Positions 25,559 to 33,895 of a DNA stretch of 64,000 bases are shown one piece after another. This stretch comes from Amycolatopsis palatopharyngis (GTDB lineage: Bacteria > Actinomycetota > Actinomycetes > Mycobacteriales > Pseudonocardiaceae). The notes beneath the pieces are model-generated. The model saw nothing but the letters and a program-made list of their open reading frames with translations, was not told the origin of the DNA and did not search any database. A program made the translations under genes and the position numbers. Location of the stretch: positions 1 through 64,000 of the forward strand of contig NZ_PQHZ01000017.1 of NCBI RefSeq assembly GCF_003385185.1, read 5' to 3'. Numbering within the stretch: the first letter of the stretch is position 1; every line of letters starts with the position of its first letter.

Positions 25559-26002
25559 ATGAAAGACGCGCTGAAGCCGTTCGTCACCACAATCGATCAC
25601 GTCGGCATCGCCGTCGCCGACCTCGACACCGCGATCTCCTTCTACGCGGACAACTTCGGGCTGCAGGCCACGCACACCGAGGTCAACGAGGAGCAGGGCG
25701 TGCGGGAAGCCATGTTGCATGCCCCGGGGGATGAGAAGGGACCCGCCGTGCAACTGCTCGCACCGCTGCGCCCGGACTCCACCATCGGGAAGTTCCTCGA
25801 CACCAAGGGACCCGGCCTGCAGCAACTGGCCTACCGGGTCACCGATGTGGACGCCGCGGCCGAGGCATTACGGGCGAAGGGGCTACGACTGCTCTACCCG
25901 GAGGCCAAACGCGGCACGGCGGGCAGCAGGGTGAACTTCGTGCATCCGAAGGACGCTGGCGGGGTTCTGGTCGAACTCGTCGAGCCGGGTCCGGCTCACT
26001 AG
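25559..26002 (+). CDS. mce: Methylmalonyl-CoA epimerase
   Basis: 147 aa VOC-fold metalloenzyme interconverting (2R)- and (2S)-methylmalonyl-CoA. Two VOC half-repeats: TIDHVGIAVADLDTAISFYAD (metal His14) and LQQLAYRVTDVDAAAEALRAKG, with AVQLLAPL and GVLVELVEP holding other ligands. ATG at 25559 follows CTCCCTCCC, with no canonical Shine-Dalgarno. Its stop overlaps the stop of the converging TetR gene within CTAG. With thiolase and MeaB it belongs to methylmalonyl-CoA metabolism. Confidence 0.9.
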   Translation: MKDALKPFVTTIDHVGIAVADLDTAISFYADNFGLQATHTEVNEEQGVREAMLHAPGDEKGPAVQLLAPLRPDSTIGKFLDTKGPGLQQLAYRVTDVDAAAEALRAKGLRLLYPEAKRGTAGSRVNFVHPKDAGGVLVELVEPGPAH

Positions 26003-26595
26003 TCGGCTTGGCGCACGCCCGCACGCGCTGTGAGGGCACTGGCGATGAACTCGAGTTCGCGTTCCATCTCGTCGGGTCCCTCGTCCGCCGAGTGGCGCGC
26101 CACGGAATGCCGGTAACTGACGGCGAGCGCCAGCAATCCCGACGCGCTGTCGATGTCGGCGACCGCGAGGCCGCCCATACCCGCGGCCAGGATGACGGCT
26201 CGCACCTGGGACACCAGCTGCTGGTACCGGTCCTGTAGCGCGTCGCGGACGCCGGTGTGGGTGTCCGCCTCTCGCCACAACAGATGCGAGAGCATCATCG
26301 AGGAGGAAAGGCGCCGATCGAGTTCAGCGACCAGCCTGCGCAGACTCTGCGCGATATCACCGGGAACGACCACCTTCGCGGTCTCGATCCGCTCATCCGG
26401 TAGCCGCTCCACCAGCGCGGTCAGCAGGTCCGCCTTGCGCCGGAAGTAGTAGTGCACCAACCCCTTGGGCACGCCGGCCCGCTCAGCGATCCGGGAGGTG
26501 GGGGTCGCTTCGAAACCGCTCGCGGCGAAGAGTTCCTCCGCGGCGACGAGGATTCGCTCCCGCGCCGACTCGTCGGCAGGCCGTACTCGCGCCAC
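25999..26595 (-). CDS. TetR/AcrR family transcriptional regulator
   Basis: 198 aa from GTG at 26595 with AGGA 7 nt upstream. HTH region: RILVAAEELFAASGFEATPTSRIAERAGVPKGLVHYYFRRKADLL split over residues 13-57 of the N-terminus; the rest is a variable ligand domain with VRAVILAAGMGGLAVADID. It converges with the epimerase gene and lies downstream of the SPW-repeat gene on the same strand. Ligand and targets unknown. Confidence 0.87.
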   Translation of the reverse strand: MARVRPADESARERILVAAEELFAASGFEATPTSRIAERAGVPKGLVHYYFRRKADLLTALVERLPDERIETAKVVVPGDIAQSLRRLVAELDRRLSSSMMLSHLLWREADTHTGVRDALQDRYQQLVSQVRAVILAAGMGGLAVADIDSASGLLALAVSYRHSVARHSADEGPDEMERELEFIASALTARAGVRQAD

Positions 26596-26745
26596 TCGTC
26601 GTCCTTTCACGCAGTCGGGCCCACGCCGGCATCTACGCCGTCGTGGGCCCGCGGCCGTTTCGTGCCGTCGGCTGTCTCGAATGTGGACTTCGCAGGCACG
26701 TTCGGCCACTCCGCGACCAATCACGCCCGGCTGGCAGCGACTCTG

Positions 26746-27117
26746 TCAGTGCTGTCCCGCCATGCGCGTGTGCGCGGCGTTGGCAACGGGCAGTGCCGCG
26801 GCGCCGACCACGATGGTCAGGGCACCGATGACCCACGACATCCAGGCCGCACCCGAGAGTTCGGTGTAGCCGATCACCCACGGCGATAGTACGAGCAGGG
26901 CGCCGAGAACGATCTGGATGGCCTCGCCATAGACCATGCCGGGCATCGCCAGCGACGCGAGCCCGTCCAGCGCGACCAGACCGCCCATCACGATCAGCGT
27001 CCACATGGCCGCCGTACTCGTTTCCAGCCACAGCGGTGACAGCACCGCCACGACGCCCAGGACTACTTCCGCCCAGTCGTGCGGCCTCGTCCAGGGACGT
27101 GCCGAAGTTTCGCGCAT
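26746..27117 (-). CDS. SPW repeat membrane protein
   Basis: 123 aa from ATG at 27117, 8 nt after a full GGAGG; an ATG eight codons upstream overlaps this Shine-Dalgarno and is unlikely. Two SPW-type repeats, VVAVLSPLWLETSTAAMWT and LLVLSPWVIGYTELSGAAW, and four hydrophobic helices. The family is of unknown function and is common in actinobacterial membranes. Confidence 0.82.
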   Translation of the reverse strand: MRETSARPWTRPHDWAEVVLGVVAVLSPLWLETSTAAMWTLIVMGGLVALDGLASLAMPGMVYGEAIQIVLGALLVLSPWVIGYTELSGAAWMSWVIGALTIVVGAAALPVANAAHTRMAGQH

Positions 27118-27334
27118 CCTGATCACCTCCGAAAAGTCCATCGAACTCCGCTAGCAACTCACGGCTTCACCTGCGATTTTGCTCCTTGGTTGGCCAGCCG
27201 GTCAAGAGTTCGGTCACACTTTCGCGTAGCTCGGGAAATGCCGACGTGCGCCTGCTCTCGTACAGTTGTGCCGTCTCGTTACCCGCCAGTAGTTTCATCT
27301 CGGCGAGACCGCAACCACTTCACCGGAGGCCCCG

Positions 27335-28681
27335 ATGTCGCAGAACGCGCTCAGTGAGATCACCGACGCTGTCCTCACTGACAACTTGTCCGCGATCTCC
27401 TCACTGACGATGCCGGAGAGCTACCGGGGCATCACGGTGCACGCCGACGAGTCCGAGATGTTCGCCGGCCTGGACAGCAGGGACAAGGACCCGCGCAAGT
27501 CCCTGCATCTGGACGAGGTGCCGGTGCCGGAGCTGGGGCCGGGCGAGGCGCTGGTCGCGGTGATGGCCTCGGCGATCAACTACAACACGGTGTGGACCTC
27601 GATCTTCGAGCCACTGTCGACGTTCAAGTTCCTGCAGCGCTACGGCCGGATCTCGCCGCTGACCAAGCGCCACGACCTGCCGTATCACGTGGTGGGCTCG
27701 GACCTGTCCGGCGTGGTTCTGCGCACCGGTCCCGGCGTGCACCGCTGGGAGCCCGGTCAGGAAGTGGTCGCGCACTGCCTCAACGTCGAGCTCGAGGGCC
27801 CCGACGGGCACAACGACACGATGCTCGACACCGAGCAGCGGATCTGGGGTTTCGAGACGAACTTCGGTGGCCTCGCGCAGGTGGCTCTGGTCAAGGCAAA
27901 TCAGCTCATGCCGAAGCCGAAGCACCTCACCTGGGAGGAGGCAGCCGCGCCCGGGCTGGTCAACTCCACCGCCTACCGGCAGCTGGTGTCGCGCAACGGC
28001 GCCGACATGAAGCAGGGTGACGTGGTGCTCATCTGGGGCGCTTCCGGTGGTCTCGGTTCGTATGCGACCCAGTTCGCACTCAACGGCGGAGCCATCCCGG
28101 TGTGTGTGGTGTCCAGCCCGGAGAAGGCCGAGATCTGCCGCCGAATGGGCGCGGAGCTGGTGATCGACCGCAACGCCGAGGGCTACAAGTTCTGGAAGGA
28201 CGAGCACACCCAGGACCCGAAGGAATGGCAGCGCTTCGGCGCGAAGATCCGGGAGCTGACCGGCGGTGAGGACCCGGACATCGTGTTCGAGCACCCGGGC
28301 CGGGAGACCTTCGGCGCCTCGGTCTACGCGGCCCGTAAGGGCGGCACGATCGTCACCTGTGCCTCCACCTCCGGCTACCTGCACCAGTTCGACAACCGCT
28401 ACCTGTGGATGAACCTGAAGCGGATCATCGGCTCGCATTTCGCGAACTACCGGGAGTCCTGGGAGGCCAACCGGCTGATCGAGAAGGGGCTGATCCACCC
28501 GACGCTGTCGAAGGTGTATCCGCTGGAGGAGACGGGGCAGGCGGCGCTGGACGTGCACCGCAACGCCCACCAGGGCAAGGTCGGCGTGCTCTGCCTCGCT
28601 CCGGAGGAGGGGCTCGGCGTTCGCGACCACGAGCTGCGGGAACGACACCTCGACGCGATCAACGCGTTCCGCGGTGCGTAG
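27335..28681 (+). CDS. ccr: Crotonyl-CoA carboxylase/reductase
   Basis: 448 aa MDR-superfamily enzyme that reductively carboxylates crotonyl-CoA to ethylmalonyl-CoA with NADPH and CO2. ASAINYNTVWTSIFEPLSTF, HVVGSDLSGVVLRTGPGV and the nucleotide site WGASGGLGSYATQFAL are visible. FEHPGRETFGASVYAARKGGTIVTCASTSGY and NLKRIIGSHFANYRE are characteristic of Ccr over ordinary quinone reductases. It supplies ethylmalonyl-CoA for the ethylmalonyl-CoA pathway or for polyketide extender units. A hairpin overlaps its stop. Confidence 0.93.
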   Translation: MSQNALSEITDAVLTDNLSAISSLTMPESYRGITVHADESEMFAGLDSRDKDPRKSLHLDEVPVPELGPGEALVAVMASAINYNTVWTSIFEPLSTFKFLQRYGRISPLTKRHDLPYHVVGSDLSGVVLRTGPGVHRWEPGQEVVAHCLNVELEGPDGHNDTMLDTEQRIWGFETNFGGLAQVALVKANQLMPKPKHLTWEEAAAPGLVNSTAYRQLVSRNGADMKQGDVVLIWGASGGLGSYATQFALNGGAIPVCVVSSPEKAEICRRMGAELVIDRNAEGYKFWKDEHTQDPKEWQRFGAKIRELTGGEDPDIVFEHPGRETFGASVYAARKGGTIVTCASTSGYLHQFDNRYLWMNLKRIIGSHFANYRESWEANRLIEKGLIHPTLSKVYPLEETGQAALDVHRNAHQGKVGVLCLAPEEGLGVRDHELRERHLDAINAFRGA

Positions 28682-28690
28682 CCGCACCGC
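28671..28690. terminator. Hairpin overlapping the ccr stop codon
   Basis: GCGGTGCG-TAGC-CGCACCGC, 8-bp perfect stem with the stop codon in the loop, in the 64-nt gap before the coiled-coil gene. No T-run. Confidence 0.5.
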
Positions 28691-28745
28691 GCCACGCCCT
28701 GGCGTTGCCCGGCCACCTCAGGACACCTGCCGATAGGGTGGGGCC

Positions 28746-29882
28746 ATGAGCCTTGGCGATGAACGGGAGCTCGTACCGCTGGGGGCCGGCTTCGATCTTG
28801 AGAAGCGCGGCTACGACCGGGTACAGGTGGACGAGCATTTGGAGCGGCTGGACGCCGACCTGAAGATGCTCACCTCGGACCGCGATGCCGCGATCTCGCA
28901 GGCGGGCGATCTGGCCAGGCAGCTGGAGATCGCCCGCGGCGAGATCGACGACCTGCGCGGTCAGGTGGAGCGACTGGCGCAGCCGCCGACGACACTCGAG
29001 GGCCTGTCCGAACGGTTGCAGCGAATGCTGCGGCTGGCGCAGGACGAGGCGGCCGACACCAGGGCGAGGGCCGAGGCGGAGGCCGGGCACATCCGGGCCA
29101 AGGCCGAGAGCGACGCGAGCGCGATGCGCGCCAGGTACGAGGAACTGCTCACCGAGCTGGCCGAGCGGCGTAAGGAGATGGAGGCAGAGCACCGGTCGGT
29201 GCTCGAAACCGCCCGCGCGGAGGCGGCCACCATCACGTCGGAGGCCGCCGCCGAACGGGACCGGCTGGACTCCGAAGCCGAGCAGCGCCGTACTCAGGTC
29301 GAGGACGACTTCGAGATCGCCATGGCCGGGCGCCGCACGGAAGCCATGCGGGTGCTGGCCGAGCAGGAGGCCGCCAGCAAGGCCGAGGCCGAACGGCGGG
29401 TCCGGGAAGCCACCGAGGAGGCCGCGGGCATCAGGACGAAGGTCGCCGAGGAGGAGGCCGCGGCCAAGGCCGATATCGATCGGCGGCAGCGCGAGTCCGT
29501 CGCGGACGCGAACCAGCGCAAGCAGAACTCGATCAGCGAGGCCAACGCGAGGGTGGCCGAGGCTTCCGACGAGGCGCGAAGGCGGGTTCGCGAGGCGACC
29601 GACCAGGCGAACCGGCGGATCGCGCATGCGGCGGAGCGGGTGCAGGCTTTGCGTTCGCTGCGCGCGACGATCGCCGAGCAGGTCCGCGGGGCACGCGCGA
29701 TGCTCGCCGAGGCGGACACGGCGTTGACCAACGCCGCGGCGCAGGCATTGCCGGACGACGACTACCCGACTGTGCAGACAACGCCGTCGCCGACTCCGAA
29801 GCCCGCTCCGGCGACCGGTGCGAGCAAGGTGCAGGCGCACGGGGGAAACAACCAGTCCGCATCGAAACCAACTCGCGAGTAG
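28746..29882 (+). CDS. Scy/FilP-type coiled-coil protein with DivIVA-like N-terminus
   Basis: 378 aa. Residues 14-50 (GAGFDLEKRGYDRVQVDEHLERLDADL) look like a DivIVA-type membrane-targeting segment. Residues 50-340 are an almost uninterrupted Ala/Glu/Arg-rich coiled coil with repeated EAE, RRRVREAT and EEAAA units. The tail is Pro/Thr-rich. Such proteins are sometimes annotated as cellulose-binding; in Streptomyces the relatives Scy and FilP organise the hyphal tip. The neighbourhood (epimerase, thiolase, meaB) resembles the S. coelicolor scy/filP locus. Role in polar growth inferred. Confidence 0.8.
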   Translation: MSLGDERELVPLGAGFDLEKRGYDRVQVDEHLERLDADLKMLTSDRDAAISQAGDLARQLEIARGEIDDLRGQVERLAQPPTTLEGLSERLQRMLRLAQDEAADTRARAEAEAGHIRAKAESDASAMRARYEELLTELAERRKEMEAEHRSVLETARAEAATITSEAAAERDRLDSEAEQRRTQVEDDFEIAMAGRRTEAMRVLAEQEAASKAEAERRVREATEEAAGIRTKVAEEEAAAKADIDRRQRESVADANQRKQNSISEANARVAEASDEARRRVREATDQANRRIAHAAERVQALRSLRATIAEQVRGARAMLAEADTALTNAAAQALPDDDYPTVQTTPSPTPKPAPATGASKVQAHGGNNQSASKPTRE

Positions 29883-29983
29883 GTCAGGGCTGCGCTTGGC
29901 AGCCGGGGCCGCTATGGTCTGCGTCTACACCGACTGTTGCTCGACCTACTGCCGAGTACGCCGACCTTTCGTGGAGGACTTCG

Positions 29984-30433
29984 ATGGCCGCCTATCAGAC
30001 CGTGGTGGTGGGTACCGACGGTTCGAAATCGTCTTTTGCCGCAGTCGACCGAGCGGCCGGAGTGGCCGCCGACTCCGGCGCGCAACTGGTCATCGTCTGC
30101 GCCTACTACCCCGCCAGCAAGCACGACGTGGAGAAGGCCCAGGACGTTCTCGGTGACGAGGCATACCAGGTTGTCGGCTCCGCTCCTGCCGAGGACACGC
30201 TGATCAGCGCCAGGGACAGGGCGGCAAGGGCCGGAGCCACCAAGGTGGAGACCATTCCGGTGGTCGGCGAGCCCGTCGAAGCACTGCGCAAGACCGTTTC
30301 CGAGCGTTCGGCCGACCTGCTGGTGGTCGGCAACCGAGGGCTCAACACTCTCGCCGGGCGCATTCTCGGCTCGGTGCCGTCGGAGGTTGCCCGCAAGTCC
30401 GGCGTGGATGTCCTCATCGTGCACACCACCTGA
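29984..30433 (+). CDS. Universal stress protein (UspA family)
   Basis: 149 aa single-domain Usp. N-terminal strand YQTVVVGTDGSKSSFAAVDRA and the ATP-binding motif VVGNRGLNTLAGRILGSVPSEV (G-x2-G-x9-GS) near the C-terminus indicate an ATP-binding type. It ends 3 nt before the adenylate cyclase gene, so the two are co-transcribed and probably act in the same stress response. Confidence 0.9.
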   Translation: MAAYQTVVVGTDGSKSSFAAVDRAAGVAADSGAQLVIVCAYYPASKHDVEKAQDVLGDEAYQVVGSAPAEDTLISARDRAARAGATKVETIPVVGEPVEALRKTVSERSADLLVVGNRGLNTLAGRILGSVPSEVARKSGVDVLIVHTT

Positions 30434-30436
30434 GCC

Positions 30437-31666
30437 GTGACCGAGGAGCAGGGATCGCACGACCGGCCGGGGGGTGCGCCCAGAAGCACTCGTCCCGTCG
30501 ACTCCCTTGCTATCGGTGAACTGCAGCAACGGCTGGAACGGATCCTGCTCGGCGGCCGGCGCAAGTACACGCGTTTGCAGGTGGCCGCGAAGACCGGAGT
30601 CCCCGAGGAGCGCACGCGCAGGCTGTGGCGGGCTCTGGGGTTCGCCACGGTGAACGACGACGAGGTCGTGTTCACCGATGCCGACGCCGAAGCGGTGCGC
30701 ATCGCGGATGGCCTGGTTCAGGCCGGTCTCGTGGACCCCACCCTGGAGACCTCGGTTACCAGGGCACTGGGTCAGCACCTCTCGCGGCTGGCGGAGTGGC
30801 AGGTCCACCTGCTGTGGACGCTGATCACCGAGAACCAGGAGCTCGGCCGGAACGAGCGGCAGATCGCCCGGCTGGTCGACCAGTTGCTGCCCGAGCTGGA
30901 GAAAGTTCAGAGCTACGTCTGGCGCAGGCACCTCGCGGCCTACGCGGGCCGGGCGCTGGCCAGCCCGGACGAGGATCTGCAGGCCCGCACCGAAGCCGTC
31001 GGATTCGTGGACATGGTCGGCTACACGCGCCTGACCCGGCGAATCGACGAGTCCGAGCTGAACGAGGTGCTGGAACGTTTCGAGGCGATCGCGAGCGAGG
31101 TGATCGCCGAGCACCGTGGACGCGTGGTCAAGATGATCGGCGACGAGGTGCTCTTCGTCGCCGACTCCCCCTTCGACGGCGCCGAGATCGCGCTGACCCT
31201 CACGGAGCGGACGCGAGCGGACGAGGGCCTGCCTGCGGTACGGGCCGGACTGGCCACCGGGCGCGTGCTGAACCGTTTCGGGGACGTCTACGGCTCGGTG
31301 GTGAATCTCGCCGCCCGGCTGACCTCCCTGGCCCGGCCGGACACGATCCTGGTGGACAAGGAGACGGCAAGCCAGCTCGCTGACGAACCCGCTTTCGAGC
31401 TGCGCATGCGACGGCCGGTGTCGGTCCGTGGCTATGCCCGGCTCCGGCCCTCGGCCCTGCGCCGGGCGAAGCAACAGCCCGGCTCCGCTGGCCGGTTCGA
31501 GAGCGGGCAGCAGCTCGCGGCGGAACTACTCGGGCTCACACCACAGACTTCGGAGAAATCCAAGGCGAAGCCGGAGCCCCGGGACGAGGAGCGAGCCGAG
31601 GGCGACAGCGCCGCCCCGAGCGACGAACCCGGGCCCCGCACCAGAGGACGCCGAAAGCGCCGCTGA
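30437..31666 (+). CDS. Class III adenylate cyclase with N-terminal regulatory domain (Rv1264 type)
   Basis: 409 aa from GTG at 30437. Residues ~20-180 form the helical adenylate cyclase regulatory domain known from Rv1264, where it is an autoinhibitory, pH-sensing module. The catalytic domain (~186-345) has all key residues: Asp192 (GFVDMVGYT) and Asp236 (MIGDEVLF) for metal, Lys232 for adenine, Asn290 and Arg294 (VVNLAARLT) for the transition state. A charged disordered tail follows. Cytoplasmic production of cAMP, probably acid-responsive by analogy. Operon with the Usp gene. Confidence 0.88.
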   Translation: MTEEQGSHDRPGGAPRSTRPVDSLAIGELQQRLERILLGGRRKYTRLQVAAKTGVPEERTRRLWRALGFATVNDDEVVFTDADAEAVRIADGLVQAGLVDPTLETSVTRALGQHLSRLAEWQVHLLWTLITENQELGRNERQIARLVDQLLPELEKVQSYVWRRHLAAYAGRALASPDEDLQARTEAVGFVDMVGYTRLTRRIDESELNEVLERFEAIASEVIAEHRGRVVKMIGDEVLFVADSPFDGAEIALTLTERTRADEGLPAVRAGLATGRVLNRFGDVYGSVVNLAARLTSLARPDTILVDKETASQLADEPAFELRMRRPVSVRGYARLRPSALRRAKQQPGSAGRFESGQQLAAELLGLTPQTSEKSKAKPEPRDEERAEGDSAAPSDEPGPRTRGRRKRR

Positions 31667-31757
31667 CCGCGCTCGCTCCATCACCATCGGGACGCGGCCG
31701 GGACACAAAACGAACAGCCGCACCACCAGACGCTAACGCCGGGCCAGACAAGTCCGA

Positions 31758-31784
31758 CTTTCAACTGTCGTAATCAGTTGAAAG
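31758..31784. promoter_or_regulatory. Inverted repeat covering the ribosome binding site
   Basis: CTTTCAACTG, 7-nt spacer, CAGTTGAAAG: perfect 10-bp arms. The right arm contains the AAAGG of the Shine-Dalgarno for the gene starting at 31793. It could be an operator at the DNA level or an RBS-sequestering hairpin in the mRNA. Confidence 0.55.
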
Positions 31785-31792
31785 GACAATTA

Positions 31793-32569
31793 ATGAGTCA
31801 GGCCCCCTACGCTCCTCCGCCCTCGGCACCTGAGCGGCAGCCGAAGCCCGCGAAGTTCGGCGCGCTCGCGTGGACTTCCTTAATTCTCGGCATCGTCGGA
31901 GTGGTGGGCTCGCCCGTCCTGATCCTCAACAACCTGACGGCAATCGTGGCGGGCGTCGGCGCGGTGCTCGGCATCATCGCGATCTTCGGGTCGAAGCGCG
32001 TTCTGGCCATCATCGGTACAGCCCTGTGCGTCGCTGGAATCGCGATCACTGTCGTGGTTCAACAGCAAGCTGTCGAGGAGTTGGACGGCATTCTGAACGG
32101 TGAGACGAACCAAGGGAAAGTCAGTGACGCGTCCAGTGAGCCTGAGGCAGAGCAGCAACAAGCCTCTGCCGGAGCGCTGACTTGGGGCAAGCGCTACACA
32201 TGGGACAACGGATTGGCCGTGGAAATCTCCGCACCCACAGCTTGCACGCCGAGCGAGTACGCGATGCCGCAAGACGTCGTGCGTGCGGTGAAATTTACCG
32301 TCACCGTGGTCAACGGCACGGAGGAAGCGTTCGATGCGATGATGCTCAGTGTGGGCGGAGACGCGCAGTTCAACGGCTCAACCGCCGAAGCGATCTTCGA
32401 CTCGAACGGCGAATGCGGCGACGGCGGAATGGAAGCGGCGACGGTGATGCCCGGAAAGACCTTCACCTACGAAGCCGCGTACTCCGTCGGCGAGCAGCCC
32501 GGCGAGATGCAGCTCGCGCTGCAGCCGAACTTCGGTGGCGACAAGGCCGTGTTCAGCGGGCAGGCATAG
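31793..32569 (+). CDS. DUF4190/DUF4352-like membrane-anchored protein
   Basis: 258 aa from ATG at 31793 behind AAAGGA; a TTG five codons upstream is in frame. A Pro-rich cytoplasmic N-terminus (residues 1-22), two hydrophobic segments (LAWTSLILGIVGVVGSPVLIL and TAIVAGVGAVLGIIAIF... VLAIIGTALCVAGIAI) and a soluble extracellular domain (about 130-258) with VRAVKFTVTVVNGTEEAFDA, typical of the Ig-like DUF4352/telokin fold, and two cysteines (TACT, GECG). Probably a surface protein; function unknown. Confidence 0.7.
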   Translation: MSQAPYAPPPSAPERQPKPAKFGALAWTSLILGIVGVVGSPVLILNNLTAIVAGVGAVLGIIAIFGSKRVLAIIGTALCVAGIAITVVVQQQAVEELDGILNGETNQGKVSDASSEPEAEQQQASAGALTWGKRYTWDNGLAVEISAPTACTPSEYAMPQDVVRAVKFTVTVVNGTEEAFDAMMLSVGGDAQFNGSTAEAIFDSNGECGDGGMEAATVMPGKTFTYEAAYSVGEQPGEMQLALQPNFGGDKAVFSGQA

Positions 32570-32585
32570 CGACTGCGACGCTGCT

Positions 32586-32608
32586 CGCCGGGCGGTCACC
32601 GTCCGGCG
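32586..32608. terminator. Bidirectional terminator hairpin
   Basis: CGCCGGGCGG-TCA-CCGTCCGGCG, 10-bp stem with one G-T pair, whose loop is the proA-like stop codon. It separates that gene from the converging membrane protein gene. Confidence 0.5.
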
Positions 32609-33837
32609 GGCAGCACCGCGTACTGGCGGACGTAGAGGTCGGTGTAGGTCACCGGGCCACGCGGGCCGGGGACCCGGTCCAGGTTGATGCCGGTTTCTGG
32701 GACACCCATCAGCTTGAACCCGTCGAGCAGCCGGGTCGGTGCGTTCCAGAAGACGCCGGTGCCCTGGTAGGCGTCGAAGAAGGCCTCCGCCGTCGCCGCG
32801 TCCTCTGTGGCGATCCCCGCTGCGAGCCCCGACGTCTGCTCGTTGGCGATGGTGACCGCCTCGGTCAGATCAGCCACCCGCGCGACGGTCACGGTCGCCT
32901 CGCGGTCCGAGTCGAGCGCCCACTCGTAGCCGATGGCGTGCTCATGCGGCGGCAGGGACGGACGCACCGAGCGCTCCTCGAGCGCGCTGGAGATCGTCGG
33001 CCACAGCTCCTCGTAGACCGCGGTGTGGATCAACAGCAGATTCAGCCGGTTGCAAACACCGAGGCGGTCCAGGCTGCCCGCGACGAGTTCGCGCACCGAT
33101 TCGGCGTCGGCCGCCTCGTCCACGAACAACACGCCACCACCGTCGGCATGGGCCAGTGTGCGCACCCCGTGAGTCGCGGCCTCGGTCGCGAGTGCGCGCG
33201 TGCTGTCGCCGCTGCCGCGCAGGATCACCAGCGGAACCAGGCCGGGCAGGCTGACCAGCGCGGCGGCAGCCTCCCGCTCGGCCCGGGGAACCAACTGAAC
33301 GACCTCGGGGGCGATGCCGCCCGCGCTCAGTGCGGGCGCGATCACCTCGTCGAGCAGCCGCTGCGCCGATCCCAGGGCGGCCGACCCGGTGCGCAGCACA
33401 CCACCGTTGCGGGACTTGACCAGCTGCGAGGCGACGTCGACCGTGACGTTCGGCCTGGCCTCGTAGTTCGCGCCGATCACCCCGACGGGGCGCCTGCGCT
33501 CCACCAGCCGGAGTCCACCGTCCAGGGTGGAGATCGGCACACTGCGCTCCTGGTGTGGCGCGGCAGCAAGCAGTCGCAGCTGCTCGGCCATGCCGACGAG
33601 CCGGTCCTCGGTGATGGTGAGCCGGTCCAGCAGCCCCGCGCTCATCCCGTCGGCGCGGGCCTTCTCCAGATCCGCCCGGTTGGCCTCGAGCACCGAGTCC
33701 CTGGCCGTCAGCATCCGGTCGGCCATGGCGCCCAGAGCGGTGTCGATGGCCGCATCACTCGCCGCCGCGAGAGACGGTGCCGCCTGCTTCGCCGCGCGCG
33801 CACACTCTTCGACCGTCTTGGCCACCTCGTCCGTCAC
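32596..33837 (-). CDS. proA: Glutamate-5-semialdehyde dehydrogenase (ProA-like)
   Basis: 413 aa from GTG at 33837 (VTDEVAKTVEECARAAK), 7 nt after GGAAGG. Reduces gamma-glutamyl phosphate in proline synthesis. RRRPVGVIGANYEARPNVTVDVASQLVKSRNGGVLRTGSA is the ProA nucleotide region, split here by ordinary substitutions; the catalytic Cys lies in LGVCNRLNLLLIH, where typical ProA has CNAMETLLVH. That divergence is notable. Length is normal (E. coli 417). No proB is adjacent. Confidence 0.82.
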   Translation of the reverse strand: MTDEVAKTVEECARAAKQAAPSLAAASDAAIDTALGAMADRMLTARDSVLEANRADLEKARADGMSAGLLDRLTITEDRLVGMAEQLRLLAAAPHQERSVPISTLDGGLRLVERRRPVGVIGANYEARPNVTVDVASQLVKSRNGGVLRTGSAALGSAQRLLDEVIAPALSAGGIAPEVVQLVPRAEREAAAALVSLPGLVPLVILRGSGDSTRALATEAATHGVRTLAHADGGGVLFVDEAADAESVRELVAGSLDRLGVCNRLNLLLIHTAVYEELWPTISSALEERSVRPSLPPHEHAIGYEWALDSDREATVTVARVADLTEAVTIANEQTSGLAAGIATEDAATAEAFFDAYQGTGVFWNAPTRLLDGFKLMGVPETGINLDRVPGPRGPVTYTDLYVRQYAVLPAGR

Positions 33838-33895
33838 CACTGTGCCTTCCGTCGAGCCTGTCACCAGGGCACCAGTGTGCCGCACCGGCCTGACC

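Noticed and set aside
27118..27334. Search of the gap before ccr for a riboswitch or cobalamin element.
   Set aside because: No recognisable conserved box; only ordinary promoter-length sequence.
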